Below, piece by piece: positions 1 through 6,086 of a DNA stretch of 6,086 nt; position 1 is the first letter of the stretch; every line of letters begins with the position of its first letter. The notes under the pieces are model-generated. The model was not told the DNA's origin and searched no databases. It was given only the letters and a program-made list of their open reading frames with translations. This stretch comes from Chitinophagaceae bacterium. GTDB lineage: Bacteria; Bacteroidota; Bacteroidia; Chitinophagales; Chitinophagaceae. The stretch spans positions 1-6,086 of the forward strand of contig JAHEZA010000171.1 of NCBI GenBank assembly GCA_023251335.1, read 5' to 3'. A program made the translations under genes and the position numbers.

Positions 1-9
1 TCCTGCACA

Positions 10-40
10 TTTGTGTTCAAAAACAATCAGTTTATTTTTA
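10..40 (+). promoter_or_regulatory. Candidate Bacteroidota-type promoter for the FNT gene
   Basis: TTTG at 10-13 is followed, after a 19-bp spacer, by TATTTTTA at 33-40. The established Bacteroidota vegetative promoter has TTTG near -33 and TAnnTTTG near -7, so only the final G is missing from the -7 box. Transcription would start near 46-48 and give an untranslated leader of about 110 bases. The region is very AT-rich, so a chance match is quite possible. I saw no better pair between here and the start codon. Confidence 0.3.
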
Positions 41-98
41 TGTCTACAAATAAAAAGTCAGTCTTGTTGAAGAAACTAAAAATAAAAGAATAGAAAAA

Positions 99-119
99 TA
101 TCGTGCTCAATAGACGATA
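99..119. repeat. Short perfect inverted repeat in the FNT leader
   Basis: TATCGT (99-104) and ACGATA (114-119) are perfect inverted 6-mers separated by 9 bases, about 40 bases before the FNT start codon. It could be a regulator half-site pair or a weak leader hairpin. Arms this short also occur by chance, and no regulator is encoded in the window. Confidence 0.25.
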
Positions 120-159
120 AACCGAATACATAGAAAGAAAAGTAGAAAAAAATCAGTAG

Positions 160-1014
160 ATGCTTTCATTTAAAAAGGAAAACAAGCCGGAAGAACAAAA
201 GCCACAAAAGAGCCAAATGCTTATACTTCGGCATACCGAAGAAGCGGCGCTTACCCAACTGGAGCGTAATTCAAAGGGGCTTATCTTATCCGGTATTTCT
301 GCAGGACTTGATATTGGCTTTTCCGTGTTGTTGATGGCAGTTGTATTGGCTGCTTTTACAGGAATCTTTCCTCATCCCGTAGTAAAATTTATTGTAGGCA
401 ATATGTATCCTATAGGATTTATTTTTGTGGTACTCGGAAGGTCTGAACTTTTTACCGAACACACTACTCTTGCCATTTTACCGGTGTTGCAGAGGCTTTC
501 TTCTATCAAGAAATTATTGCGTCTATGGCTCCTTGTTTATTTAAGTAATATTTTTGGCGGGTTAATTTTTTCTCTGATACTTTCTTATTTTGCGAACTCA
601 CTTCATTTTTTTCATGCGTCTGCACTGAATGAAATAGCAGACGACTTTATCAAATACAATTGGTGGACAAAATTATTAAGCGCTGCGCTTGCCGGTTGGC
701 TCATGGGTCTGCTTGCATGGCTTGTAGCGGCTTCCAGGGAAACGATCAGCCAGTTGGCAGTTATCTTTATTATTACCGGGGCTATAGGAATCGCGGGCCT
801 TCCGCATTGCATTGTTGGTAATATTGAAGTGGCGTCATCGATGTTTACAGGCCATGTATCTTTTGCCCAATACATTTCATTTCTTATGCCAGTCACTTTA
901 GGGAATATCATCGGCGGCGTATTCTTTGTCAGTATTTTAAAATTTAACCATACTATGAATAGTGGCGTAGAAAAAGAAGTAGAATTGGAAGAGGAAAAAA
1001 ACAACGACGCCTGA
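160..1014 (+). CDS. Formate/nitrite transporter (FNT) family membrane channel
   Basis: A 284-residue inner-membrane protein of the FNT family, pentameric channels that pass small monovalent anions such as formate or nitrite. It resembles the YfdC-like branch, whose substrate is poorly defined. A charged cytoplasmic N-tail (about 1-40) precedes six membrane segments near 42-66, 74-94, 118-144, 171-191, 196-216 and 236-261. The motif SGISAGLDIGFS (44-55) marks the first. The pore-loop motif SELFTEHT (95-102) aligns with the LFT of FocA, so T99 matches FocA T91. GLPHCIVGNIE (213-223) contains H216, matching the conserved pore histidine (FocA H209). The C-tail is acidic (EKEVELEEEK). A TAG in frame directly before the ATG makes 160 the earliest ATG start; M20 is an alternative. 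The leader is A-rich with no clear Shine-Dalgarno. It is convergent with the efflux operon and probably monocistronic. The family is firm; the transported ion is not. Confidence 0.93.
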   Translation: MLSFKKENKPEEQKPQKSQMLILRHTEEAALTQLERNSKGLILSGISAGLDIGFSVLLMAVVLAAFTGIFPHPVVKFIVGNMYPIGFIFVVLGRSELFTEHTTLAILPVLQRLSSIKKLLRLWLLVYLSNIFGGLIFSLILSYFANSLHFFHASALNEIADDFIKYNWWTKLLSAALAGWLMGLLAWLVAASRETISQLAVIFIITGAIGIAGLPHCIVGNIEVASSMFTGHVSFAQYISFLMPVTLGNIIGGVFFVSILKFNHTMNSGVEKEVELEEEKNNDA

Positions 1015-1039
1015 TTTGTAAATCAGGCATCGTTGTTTT
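995..1039. terminator. Bidirectional intrinsic terminator between convergent genes
   Basis: Arms 998-1016 and 1021-1039 form a 19-bp stem with a 4-base loop (TGTA). On the plus-strand RNA the only flaw is a C-A mismatch (1008/1029). On the minus-strand RNA the same position is a G-U wobble, so the stem is fully paired and runs into seven Us (A-tract 995-1001 on the plus strand). On the plus strand the hairpin ends in UUGUUUU. It therefore fits the end of the efflux operon best, with the pump stop codon about 22 bases upstream, and should also end the FNT transcript. The FNT stop codon TGA (1012-1014) lies inside the stem. Confidence 0.88.
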
Positions 1040-1061
1040 ATCGTAATTTGACCCGGAGATT

Positions 1062-4000
1062 TTATGCATCTTCCTCAAATTCCTCATGTTCTCTCGGATT
1101 ATATCCTGCTTTTAATTCAGCTAATTTTTTCTTGCCATAAGCCGCCTTTGTGATGATCACATATAAAACCGGTACTACAAAAATAGCGAGAGATGTAGCA
1201 GCCAGCATTCCCCCACACACAGTCCAGCCAATGGTTTTGCGCGATTCAGAGGCTGCACCGGTGGCGAAGGCCAATGGAAGTACTCCCAGAATAAATGCAA
1301 ACGAAGTCATCAAAATAGGACGAAGACGCAATCGCACTGCCGCAATAGTTGCCTTCAATAATTCCATTCCACTATCCACTCTTTCCTTTGCAAACTCAAC
1401 AATTAAAATTGCATTTTTTGCAGCCAGGCCGATAAGAGTGATCAAACCAATTTGTGCGTAAATATTATTGGTAAGGTTTGGTAGAAACGTGAGTGCTATA
1501 ATAGATCCCAACGCGCCGATGGGTACCGCAAATAACACAGAAAATGGAACGGACCAGCTTTCGTATAATGCAGCGAGGAATAAAAATACAAAAATCAAAG
1601 AAATGGCGAAGATCATCACCGTTTTATTGCCGGCTTTTAGTTCTTCACTGCTCATTCCGGAGAATTCATAACCATAACCTGTAGGTAAATATTTGGCGGC
1701 AGTTTCCTTTAATGCGTCTAAAGCCTGGCCACTGCTGTAGCCTTGGGCTGCCGTTCCATTAATTTCTATCGAACGATAAATATTATAATGCGATATCAGG
1801 GTAGGGCTTTCTATTACCTGGGTAGTGATCAAAGAACTCAAAGGAATCATGCTTCCCACACTGTTGCGTACATAATATTTTCCAATCTCAGCAAGCGATG
1901 AACGATAAATGCTGTCGGCCTGGCTTACGACTCTGAAATTTCTTCCATATAAAGTGAAGTCATTGATATAATTGCTTCCCAAATAAGTTGATAAAGTGGA
2001 ATACACATCTGAAACATTTACGCCGAGCTGTTTTGCTATATCCCTGTCTACATTTACCTGGTAACTTGGTGTACTGGCAGTAAAGAAAGTGTAAGCGCTT
2101 CCTATTTCCGGCCTTTTATTTACTTCTGCAATAAAGTCTTTTGCTACCTCCGTAAATTTTTCAATGTTATCAGTACTTGTTGTTTGCTGCAATTCAAAAG
2201 TGAAGCCGGCCGTCCGTCCAAGGCCAGGCACTGCAGGAGGCAAAATGGCTAAGATCCGCGCTTGTTTGATACCCGAAGTTTTCTTCATGATTTCGTTAAC
2301 CACACTTTGTGCATTATGTGCATCACCTTTTCTTTCGTCCCATGGTTTCAGCATAATAAACATGGTTCCCACATTGGACTTATTGGAAAAACTGATGATA
2401 TTGAAACCTGCCAAACCGCCCACCACACTAATTTCCGGAATCTTTTGTAAAGTATCCGATATTTCCCTGAGAACTTCGATGCTCCTGGTAGTAGAAGCTG
2501 CTTCCGGCATTTCGTATGTAACATATAACCGCCCCTCATCTTCGGTTGGTATAAATCCCGTGGGTTTGGATTTGAAAAGAAAAAACAATCCTACAAACAT
2601 TACAATAAGCATGATAATAACATAAGGCGATTTCCTGATCCAAAGCGCTACGCCTCTTGTGTAAGATGCGTTTACTTTTCTAAAACCATTATTAAATGAA
2701 GCAAAGAATTTTCCCAATAAACCTTTTTTTGCTTTTTCATCCTTCGAATGTTTTAGCATCAACATGCATAGTGCCGGAGTAAGCGATAAGGCTACAAACG
2801 CTGAAATAATCACAGACACTGCAATGGTGATAGCAAATTGCTGATACAATCTTCCTACAATTCCAGGAATAAAACCAACAGGAATGAATACAGATGCTAA
2901 TATGAGCGCGATTGCAATTACGGGGCCTGAGATGTCTTTCATTGCCTTGCGTGTAGCTTCCTGGGGCGATAAATTATAATGGTCAATATTGTGCTGAACC
3001 GCCTCGACGACGATTATCGCATCATCCACCACGATACCGATGGCGAGCACAAAAGCAAACAGCGTAAGCGTATTGATGGTGAAACCAAAAGGTATAAAAA
3101 GAATAAAAGTTCCAATCAATGAAACCGGAATTGCCAAAACCGGGATCAAAGTCGCGCGCCAGTTTTGCAGAAATAAAAATACAACTAATACTACGAGTGC
3201 CAGTGCCTCGAGCAGCGTAAAGGCAACTTCCCTGATAGAAGTTTTTACTACCGATACTGTTTCGTTAGGAATAAGATAATCCAGATCGTTGGGAAAAGTT
3301 TTTTTCAATTCCTGTAAAGCCTTAGTAACACCTGCATACGTTTCAATAGCGTTAGCATCCGGCGCCTGGAATATCAACATAAATGACGCCGGCTTGCCAT
3401 TTACCATTGAATTATGCGAATAAGAAAACTGGCCTAGTTCTATGCGCGCTACATCTTTCAGATAAACAATATTTCCTGTCGCAGGATTGGTTCTTACAAC
3501 AATGTTTTTAAACTGGTCTACTGTACTGAGTCGGCTGTTGGTCAGAACAGTGTATTCAAAAGATTGATTTTCCGGCTGTGGCGTACCACCTAAAGTACCC
3601 GCTGCGATCTGAAGATTCTGTTCGTTTATTGCAGCGTTAATATCCGAAGGCGCTATGCCCAGCGCCGCAAGCTTTTCAGGGTCTAACCAAATACGCATAC
3701 TGAAATCATTTCCGAACGCGGTAATATCGCCCACTCCTTTCACTCGCTTAAGCGCATCCTGGATGTAGATGTTTACATAATTATCTATGAAACTTATATC
3801 ATGCGTGCCATGCGGTGAATAAAATGCAAGAACCGCCATGGTGCTCGGATTACGTTTGGTAACTGTTACGCCCAATCTTTTTACCACATCCGGTAACCGG
3901 GGCAGCGCTACACTTACACGATTTTGCACATCCAAAGCGGCAATGTCGATGTTGGTGCCAACATCAAAAGTTGCAGTGATTGAACTCTGCCCGCTCGAAG

Positions 4001-4250
4001 AACTGTTTCCGGTAATGTAAGTCATCCCAGGGCTTCCATTTATCTGGGTTTCCAAAGGCGTGGTAGTGGTTTCCTCTACCGTTTTCGCATCTGCTCCAAT
4101 AAAATTTGCAGATACAGAAACTGTCGGTGGTGATATGTCGGGATATTGCGCAACAGGGAGATTGATCATTGCTATAAGACCGACCAACACAATCACGATT
4201 GATATTACAATTGCCGTTACCGGGCGTCGTATAAAAGTTTCTGCGATCAT
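1062..4250 (-). CDS. RND multidrug efflux pump, inner-membrane subunit (HAE1/AcrB family)
   Basis: A complete 1062-residue proton-driven pump (AcrB is 1049). It takes amphiphilic compounds from the periplasm or outer membrane leaflet and passes them to the TolC-type duct. The layout is typical: TM1 about 10-30, a large periplasmic loop 31-341, TM2-6 about 342-498, TM7 541-560, a second loop 561-876, and TM8-12 about 877-1033. The N-terminus (FIRRPVTAIVISIVIVLVG) and the motif PVAQYPDISPPTV are hallmarks. The proton-relay residues are all present: D409 and D410 in TM4 (IGIVVDDAIIVVE), K945 in TM10 (GLAAKNAILIVEF), and R975 and T982 in TM11 (RLRLRPILMT). The drug pocket differs from AcrB: by eye F179, F616 and F631 are kept, while M138, V610 and I618 replace other phenylalanines. 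The C-tail is cytoplasmic and acidic (EHEEFEEDA). An AAGG lies six bases before the ATG. It is last in the TolC-adaptor-pump operon. Substrates cannot be told from sequence. Confidence 0.97.
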   Translation of the reverse strand: MIAETFIRRPVTAIVISIVIVLVGLIAMINLPVAQYPDISPPTVSVSANFIGADAKTVEETTTTPLETQINGSPGMTYITGNSSSSGQSSITATFDVGTNIDIAALDVQNRVSVALPRLPDVVKRLGVTVTKRNPSTMAVLAFYSPHGTHDISFIDNYVNIYIQDALKRVKGVGDITAFGNDFSMRIWLDPEKLAALGIAPSDINAAINEQNLQIAAGTLGGTPQPENQSFEYTVLTNSRLSTVDQFKNIVVRTNPATGNIVYLKDVARIELGQFSYSHNSMVNGKPASFMLIFQAPDANAIETYAGVTKALQELKKTFPNDLDYLIPNETVSVVKTSIREVAFTLLEALALVVLVVFLFLQNWRATLIPVLAIPVSLIGTFILFIPFGFTINTLTLFAFVLAIGIVVDDAIIVVEAVQHNIDHYNLSPQEATRKAMKDISGPVIAIALILASVFIPVGFIPGIVGRLYQQFAITIAVSVIISAFVALSLTPALCMLMLKHSKDEKAKKGLLGKFFASFNNGFRKVNASYTRGVALWIRKSPYVIIMLIVMFVGLFFLFKSKPTGFIPTEDEGRLYVTYEMPEAASTTRSIEVLREISDTLQKIPEISVVGGLAGFNIISFSNKSNVGTMFIMLKPWDERKGDAHNAQSVVNEIMKKTSGIKQARILAILPPAVPGLGRTAGFTFELQQTTSTDNIEKFTEVAKDFIAEVNKRPEIGSAYTFFTASTPSYQVNVDRDIAKQLGVNVSDVYSTLSTYLGSNYINDFTLYGRNFRVVSQADSIYRSSLAEIGKYYVRNSVGSMIPLSSLITTQVIESPTLISHYNIYRSIEINGTAAQGYSSGQALDALKETAAKYLPTGYGYEFSGMSSEELKAGNKTVMIFAISLIFVFLFLAALYESWSVPFSVLFAVPIGALGSIIALTFLPNLTNNIYAQIGLITLIGLAAKNAILIVEFAKERVDSGMELLKATIAAVRLRLRPILMTSFAFILGVLPLAFATGAASESRKTIGWTVCGGMLAATSLAIFVVPVLYVIITKAAYGKKKLAELKAGYNPREHEEFEEDA

Positions 4251-4261
4251 TTTTAGCCTTA
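4251..4261 (-). promoter_or_regulatory. Ribosome binding site of the RND pump gene
   Basis: On the minus strand the bases before the ATG read TAAGGCTAAAA, placing AAGG (4257-4260) six bases from the start codon. This is the only Shine-Dalgarno-like site before a start codon in the window. It supports the ATG at 4250 and suggests that the pump gene starts translation independently of the adaptor gene 115 bp upstream. Confidence 0.55.
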
Positions 4262-4274
4262 ATTCTTTTTAATA

Positions 4275-4298
4275 TCAGAATGCAAAACAGCAATCTGA
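4275..4298 (-). other. Intercistronic hairpin upstream of the pump gene
   Basis: Arms TCAGAATGC (4275-4283) and GCAATCTGA (4290-4298) pair over 9 positions with one mismatch (4280/4293) around a 6-base loop. In the minus-strand mRNA the structure sits 24 bases before the pump ATG. It is followed by UAUUAAAAAG rather than a U-run, so it is not a standard terminator. It may instead protect mRNA, mark a processing point or tune the adaptor-to-pump ratio. That role is inference. Confidence 0.4.
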
Positions 4299-4330
4299 AT
4301 TATTTGTTGGTTTACTGCACTAATAACTTA

Positions 4331-4372
4331 TCACTCATCTCTCAACAGGTCATCACTCACCACACTCACTCA
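4331..4372. repeat. Irregular cluster of TCACTCA (TGAGTGA) heptamers
   Basis: Three exact copies of TCACTCA occur at 4331-4337, 4353-4359 and 4366-4372, with partial copies between them. The first two share the 8-mer ATCACTCA (4330-4337, 4352-4359). On the transcribed strand this reads as TGAGTGA units. The third copy runs into the adaptor gene and supplies its last codon and stop (GAG TGA). Low-complexity repeats of this kind probably arise by slippage. No protein, CRISPR or RNA gene is implied. Confidence 0.6.
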
Positions 4373-5475
4373 CCCACCTTCACTACCGTTCCTTCATGCA
4401 AATTCTGAATGCCCTGCACTACAATTTTTTGACCTTCCTTCAGTCCTTCTTTCACAATTACATTATCACCTATTTGTGTACCTGTCTCAATTTTTTGTTG
4501 ACTTACTTTCGAACTATCACCCACTACATAAACATATGTCTCGCCCAATTGTTCGGTTACTGCAATGTGAGGGATCATTGTTGCATTTTTTGATGCCGTA
4601 TTTTTCACGAGCACAGTAGTATTCATGCCGGGTTTCAACATGTCTTTATCATTAGAAAAAATCAATCTTACTTTTATCGTACCTGTTTGCGGATCTACCG
4701 CACGGTCAATAAAATCAATCTTGCCGGGATAAGGATACGTATCGCCTCCAAACGCAATCGTAAAAACAGAATCTTTTACGATATTTTTATTTTGTTGCAA
4801 TTCGGAAAAACGATAGATGTTTTTTTGATCTATTGTAAAATCAACTGCAATTGGATTGTTGGTCGAAACTGTATTTAAAAGAGTTTGTCCCGCTACAATG
4901 GCCGTTCCTTTTTTCACCTGGGAAATCCCAATGGTGCCTGTTAGAGGAGAATATATTTCCGCAAACTGAACATTAGAATGCATACTTTTTACATTGGCTT
5001 CGGATGCGGCCACTTGTTTTTTCGTCGCTTCCAACGTTGCGTTGGCGTAATCTACCTGTTGTGTTGCAATAGCATCATGCTTTGCCAACTCATTATACCT
5101 GTCCGCATCTTTTTGCGCCTTCACTAAATTGGCCTCCTGAACCTGTAGGTCAGCAACAGCCTGGTTGTAATTAGCCTTATAAATTTGCGCATCAATGGAA
5201 TAAAGATGTTGGCCTTTGCTGACTTTCTGTCCATCTTTAAAATAAATTCCGGTAATATAACCGCTCACCTGGCTAGTCAGGTTTATCTGATCCAGCGCAT
5301 TGATTGTCCCCGGATACTGATCATAATAAACAGCATTTGTTGAAATTACTTCAGCAACGGTAACCGCCACTGCAGGGGGCGGCCCCTGTTGCTTTTGTTG
5401 ATTCTTATCCGCGCACGATGCTAAAATGCTAAGACTACAAACCACGGGAATCAAATATTTGAAATATAATTTCAT
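4366..5475 (-). CDS. Periplasmic adaptor (membrane fusion) lipoprotein of the RND efflux system
   Basis: A 369-residue AcrA/MexA-type adaptor that links the RND pump to the TolC-type channel across the periplasm. The signal peptide ends in the lipobox LASC with C21 as the predicted lipidated cysteine. The following ADKNQQ lacks the acidic cluster described for surface-exported Bacteroidota lipoproteins, which fits anchoring facing the periplasm. The two lipoyl-domain halves lie about 65-98 (SQVSGYITGIYFKDGQKV) and 172-205 (SPLTGTIG). They flank an alpha-helical hairpin at about 100-170, rich in A, Q and K, which should contact the channel. The beta-barrel carries the signature AVDPQTGTIKVR (259-270) followed by LKPGM. 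The membrane-proximal part follows from about 295 (TMIPHIAVTEQLGETYVYVV). The gene starts 13 bp after the channel gene's stop. Its stop codon lies in a TGAGTGA repeat, so the extreme C-terminus may vary between relatives. Confidence 0.95.
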   Translation of the reverse strand: MKLYFKYLIPVVCSLSILASCADKNQQKQQGPPPAVAVTVAEVISTNAVYYDQYPGTINALDQINLTSQVSGYITGIYFKDGQKVSKGQHLYSIDAQIYKANYNQAVADLQVQEANLVKAQKDADRYNELAKHDAIATQQVDYANATLEATKKQVAASEANVKSMHSNVQFAEIYSPLTGTIGISQVKKGTAIVAGQTLLNTVSTNNPIAVDFTIDQKNIYRFSELQQNKNIVKDSVFTIAFGGDTYPYPGKIDFIDRAVDPQTGTIKVRLIFSNDKDMLKPGMNTTVLVKNTASKNATMIPHIAVTEQLGETYVYVVGDSSKVSQQKIETGTQIGDNVIVKEGLKEGQKIVVQGIQNLHEGTVVKVGE

Positions 5476-5488
5476 ACTTTTTTTTATT
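5476..5488 (-). promoter_or_regulatory. A-rich translation start region of the adaptor gene
   Basis: The 13-base gap between the channel stop codon and the adaptor ATG reads, on the minus strand, AAATAAAAAAAAGT in outline, with an unbroken run of eight As (5478-5485). There is no Shine-Dalgarno. A-rich unstructured leaders are usual in Bacteroidota, and the tight spacing also allows translational coupling. There is no room for a separate promoter in the gap. Confidence 0.45.
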
Positions 5489-6086
5489 TTAATAACTTAT
5501 TTTACCAAGCGCCTGGACCACATCTATTTTACTTGACAATACCTGGTAAAGCGCATTCAGGTAATTGATTTGAGCGCTCCGCAACGCCACTTCTGCGGTA
5601 ATCACGTCTAAGAAGGCCTTTACGCCGCTTCTGTATTGCAACTGGATTACATCATATACTTCATTTGCCAATGAGAGATTTTCTTTTAAACTGTAATAAT
5701 TGTAAAGTTCGCTTTTGTAAGTTGACATGGCAATTTGAAACTGGGAATTAATTACGTTTTCCTGGCTTTGGATATTATTCTCAACCTGGGTTATTTCAAG
5801 TTGTGCCTGTTTTACCTGTTGAATTCTTTTCCCTCCCTGGAACAGCGGCAAAGAAAGCGTGAGACCGATAAAAGAATTTGGATAAGTAGTGTTGTATAAT
5901 TTTGAAGCCTCATTATTGAGATAATTCATGTTGTAATTTCCAAACGCATATAAATCAGGCAGGTATCCAAGCTTGTAATATTGCAGGTTATATTGTTGTA
6001 ATTTTTTTTGTGTCTGGAGTTGCTGTATTTCTATCCTGTCAGCGTAATCAATTTGCTGAAGTGTATCTAAATAAATCTCCTGTTCC
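5489..6086 (-). CDS. TolC-family outer-membrane efflux channel, C-terminal part (5' end outside window)
   Basis: The last 198 codons of an outer-membrane efflux protein (OEP/TolC family), the trimeric exit duct for the adaptor and pump encoded downstream. The frame stays open to the window edge, so the ATG at 5929 is internal. The residues before it are family-typical: YADRIEIQQLQTQKKLQQYN, then YKLGYLPDLYAFGNYN, the helix-to-beta-strand entry of the second half. LTLSLPLFQGGKR marks the return strand into the long periplasmic helices. YRSGVKAFLDVITAEVAL and YLNALYQVLSSK form the conserved final helix region, ending ALGKISY. The N-terminal half, signal peptide and operon promoter lie beyond 6086. 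It is the first visible gene of the operon, so the order is channel, adaptor, pump. An eight-A run (6002-6009) lies within the coding part. No frameshift is seen. Confidence 0.95.
   Translation of the reverse strand, partial: EQEIYLDTLQQIDYADRIEIQQLQTQKKLQQYNLQYYKLGYLPDLYAFGNYNMNYLNNEASKLYNTTYPNSFIGLTLSLPLFQGGKRIQQVKQAQLEITQVENNIQSQENVINSQFQIAMSTYKSELYNYYSLKENLSLANEVYDVIQLQYRSGVKAFLDVITAEVALRSAQINYLNALYQVLSSKIDVVQALGKISY

Noticed and set aside
612..1004. A 130-residue antisense frame within the FNT gene
   Set aside because: It mirrors a well-recognised membrane protein gene, has no start-site support and no recognisable domain.
2164..2625. A 153-residue plus-strand frame within the pump gene, and similar smaller ones at 1150-1671 and 3040-3279
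   Set aside because: These are antisense shadows of a complete, conserved RND gene and show no promoter or ribosome site of their own.
160..4250. A functional link between the FNT channel and the efflux operon
   Set aside because: The genes are convergent and separated by a strong bidirectional terminator, so neighbourhood alone is not evidence for a shared role.
3964..4293. A 109-residue minus-strand frame overlapping the start of the pump gene
   Set aside because: It is an out-of-frame reading of the pump's first codons, rich in C, N and R, with no family resemblance.
4275..4298. Intrinsic terminator between adaptor and pump
   Set aside because: The hairpin is followed by UAUUAAAAAG on the transcribed strand, with no U-run.
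4321..4380. Possible CRISPR or tandem-repeat array
   Set aside because: The units are only 7 bases, irregularly spaced and without spacers of constant length.
5489..5929. A 146-residue protein starting at the ATG at 5929
   Set aside because: The frame is open upstream to the window edge and encodes conserved TolC-family residues (LGYLPDLYAFGNYN), so this ATG is internal to a larger gene cut by the window.

Overview
The window looks like chromosomal DNA of a Bacteroidota member, possibly Chitinophagaceae-like. This is inferred from A-rich leaders with little Shine-Dalgarno character, a possible Bacteroidota-type promoter (TTTG, 19 bp, TATTTTTA), moderately AT-rich composition and the general look of the proteins. 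The genus cannot be fixed by eye.

Layout. Positions 1-159 are a non-coding, A-rich leader with a weak promoter candidate and a small inverted repeat. Positions 160-1014 (+) encode a complete membrane channel of the formate/nitrite transporter (FNT) family. Positions 995-1039 form a strong hairpin between two convergent genes, and it serves as a shared terminator. The rest is read leftward on the minus strand as one apparent operon. It runs in transcription order: a TolC-type outer-membrane channel (5489-6086, its 5' part beyond the window), a lipoprotein periplasmic adaptor (4366-5475) and an HAE1/AcrB-type RND pump (1062-4250). The channel and adaptor genes are 13 bp apart. The adaptor and pump genes are separated by 115 bp that hold a short repeat cluster and a hairpin.

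How the genes work together. The three minus-strand genes supply all parts of a tripartite drug/solute efflux machine spanning inner membrane, periplasm and outer membrane. The pump keeps the proton-relay residues of AcrB (D409, D410, K945, R975, T982), so it is expected to be active. The FNT gene is convergent, separately transcribed and has no evident functional link to the pump.

Nothing here amounts to a previously undescribed system. The points worth a second look are small-scale: a bidirectional terminator whose single mismatch becomes a G-U pair only on the efflux-operon strand and which swallows the FNT stop codon; a TGAGTGA repeat cluster that supplies the adaptor's stop codon; an intercistronic hairpin before the pump gene; and altered residues in the pump's drug pocket and the FNT pore loop.
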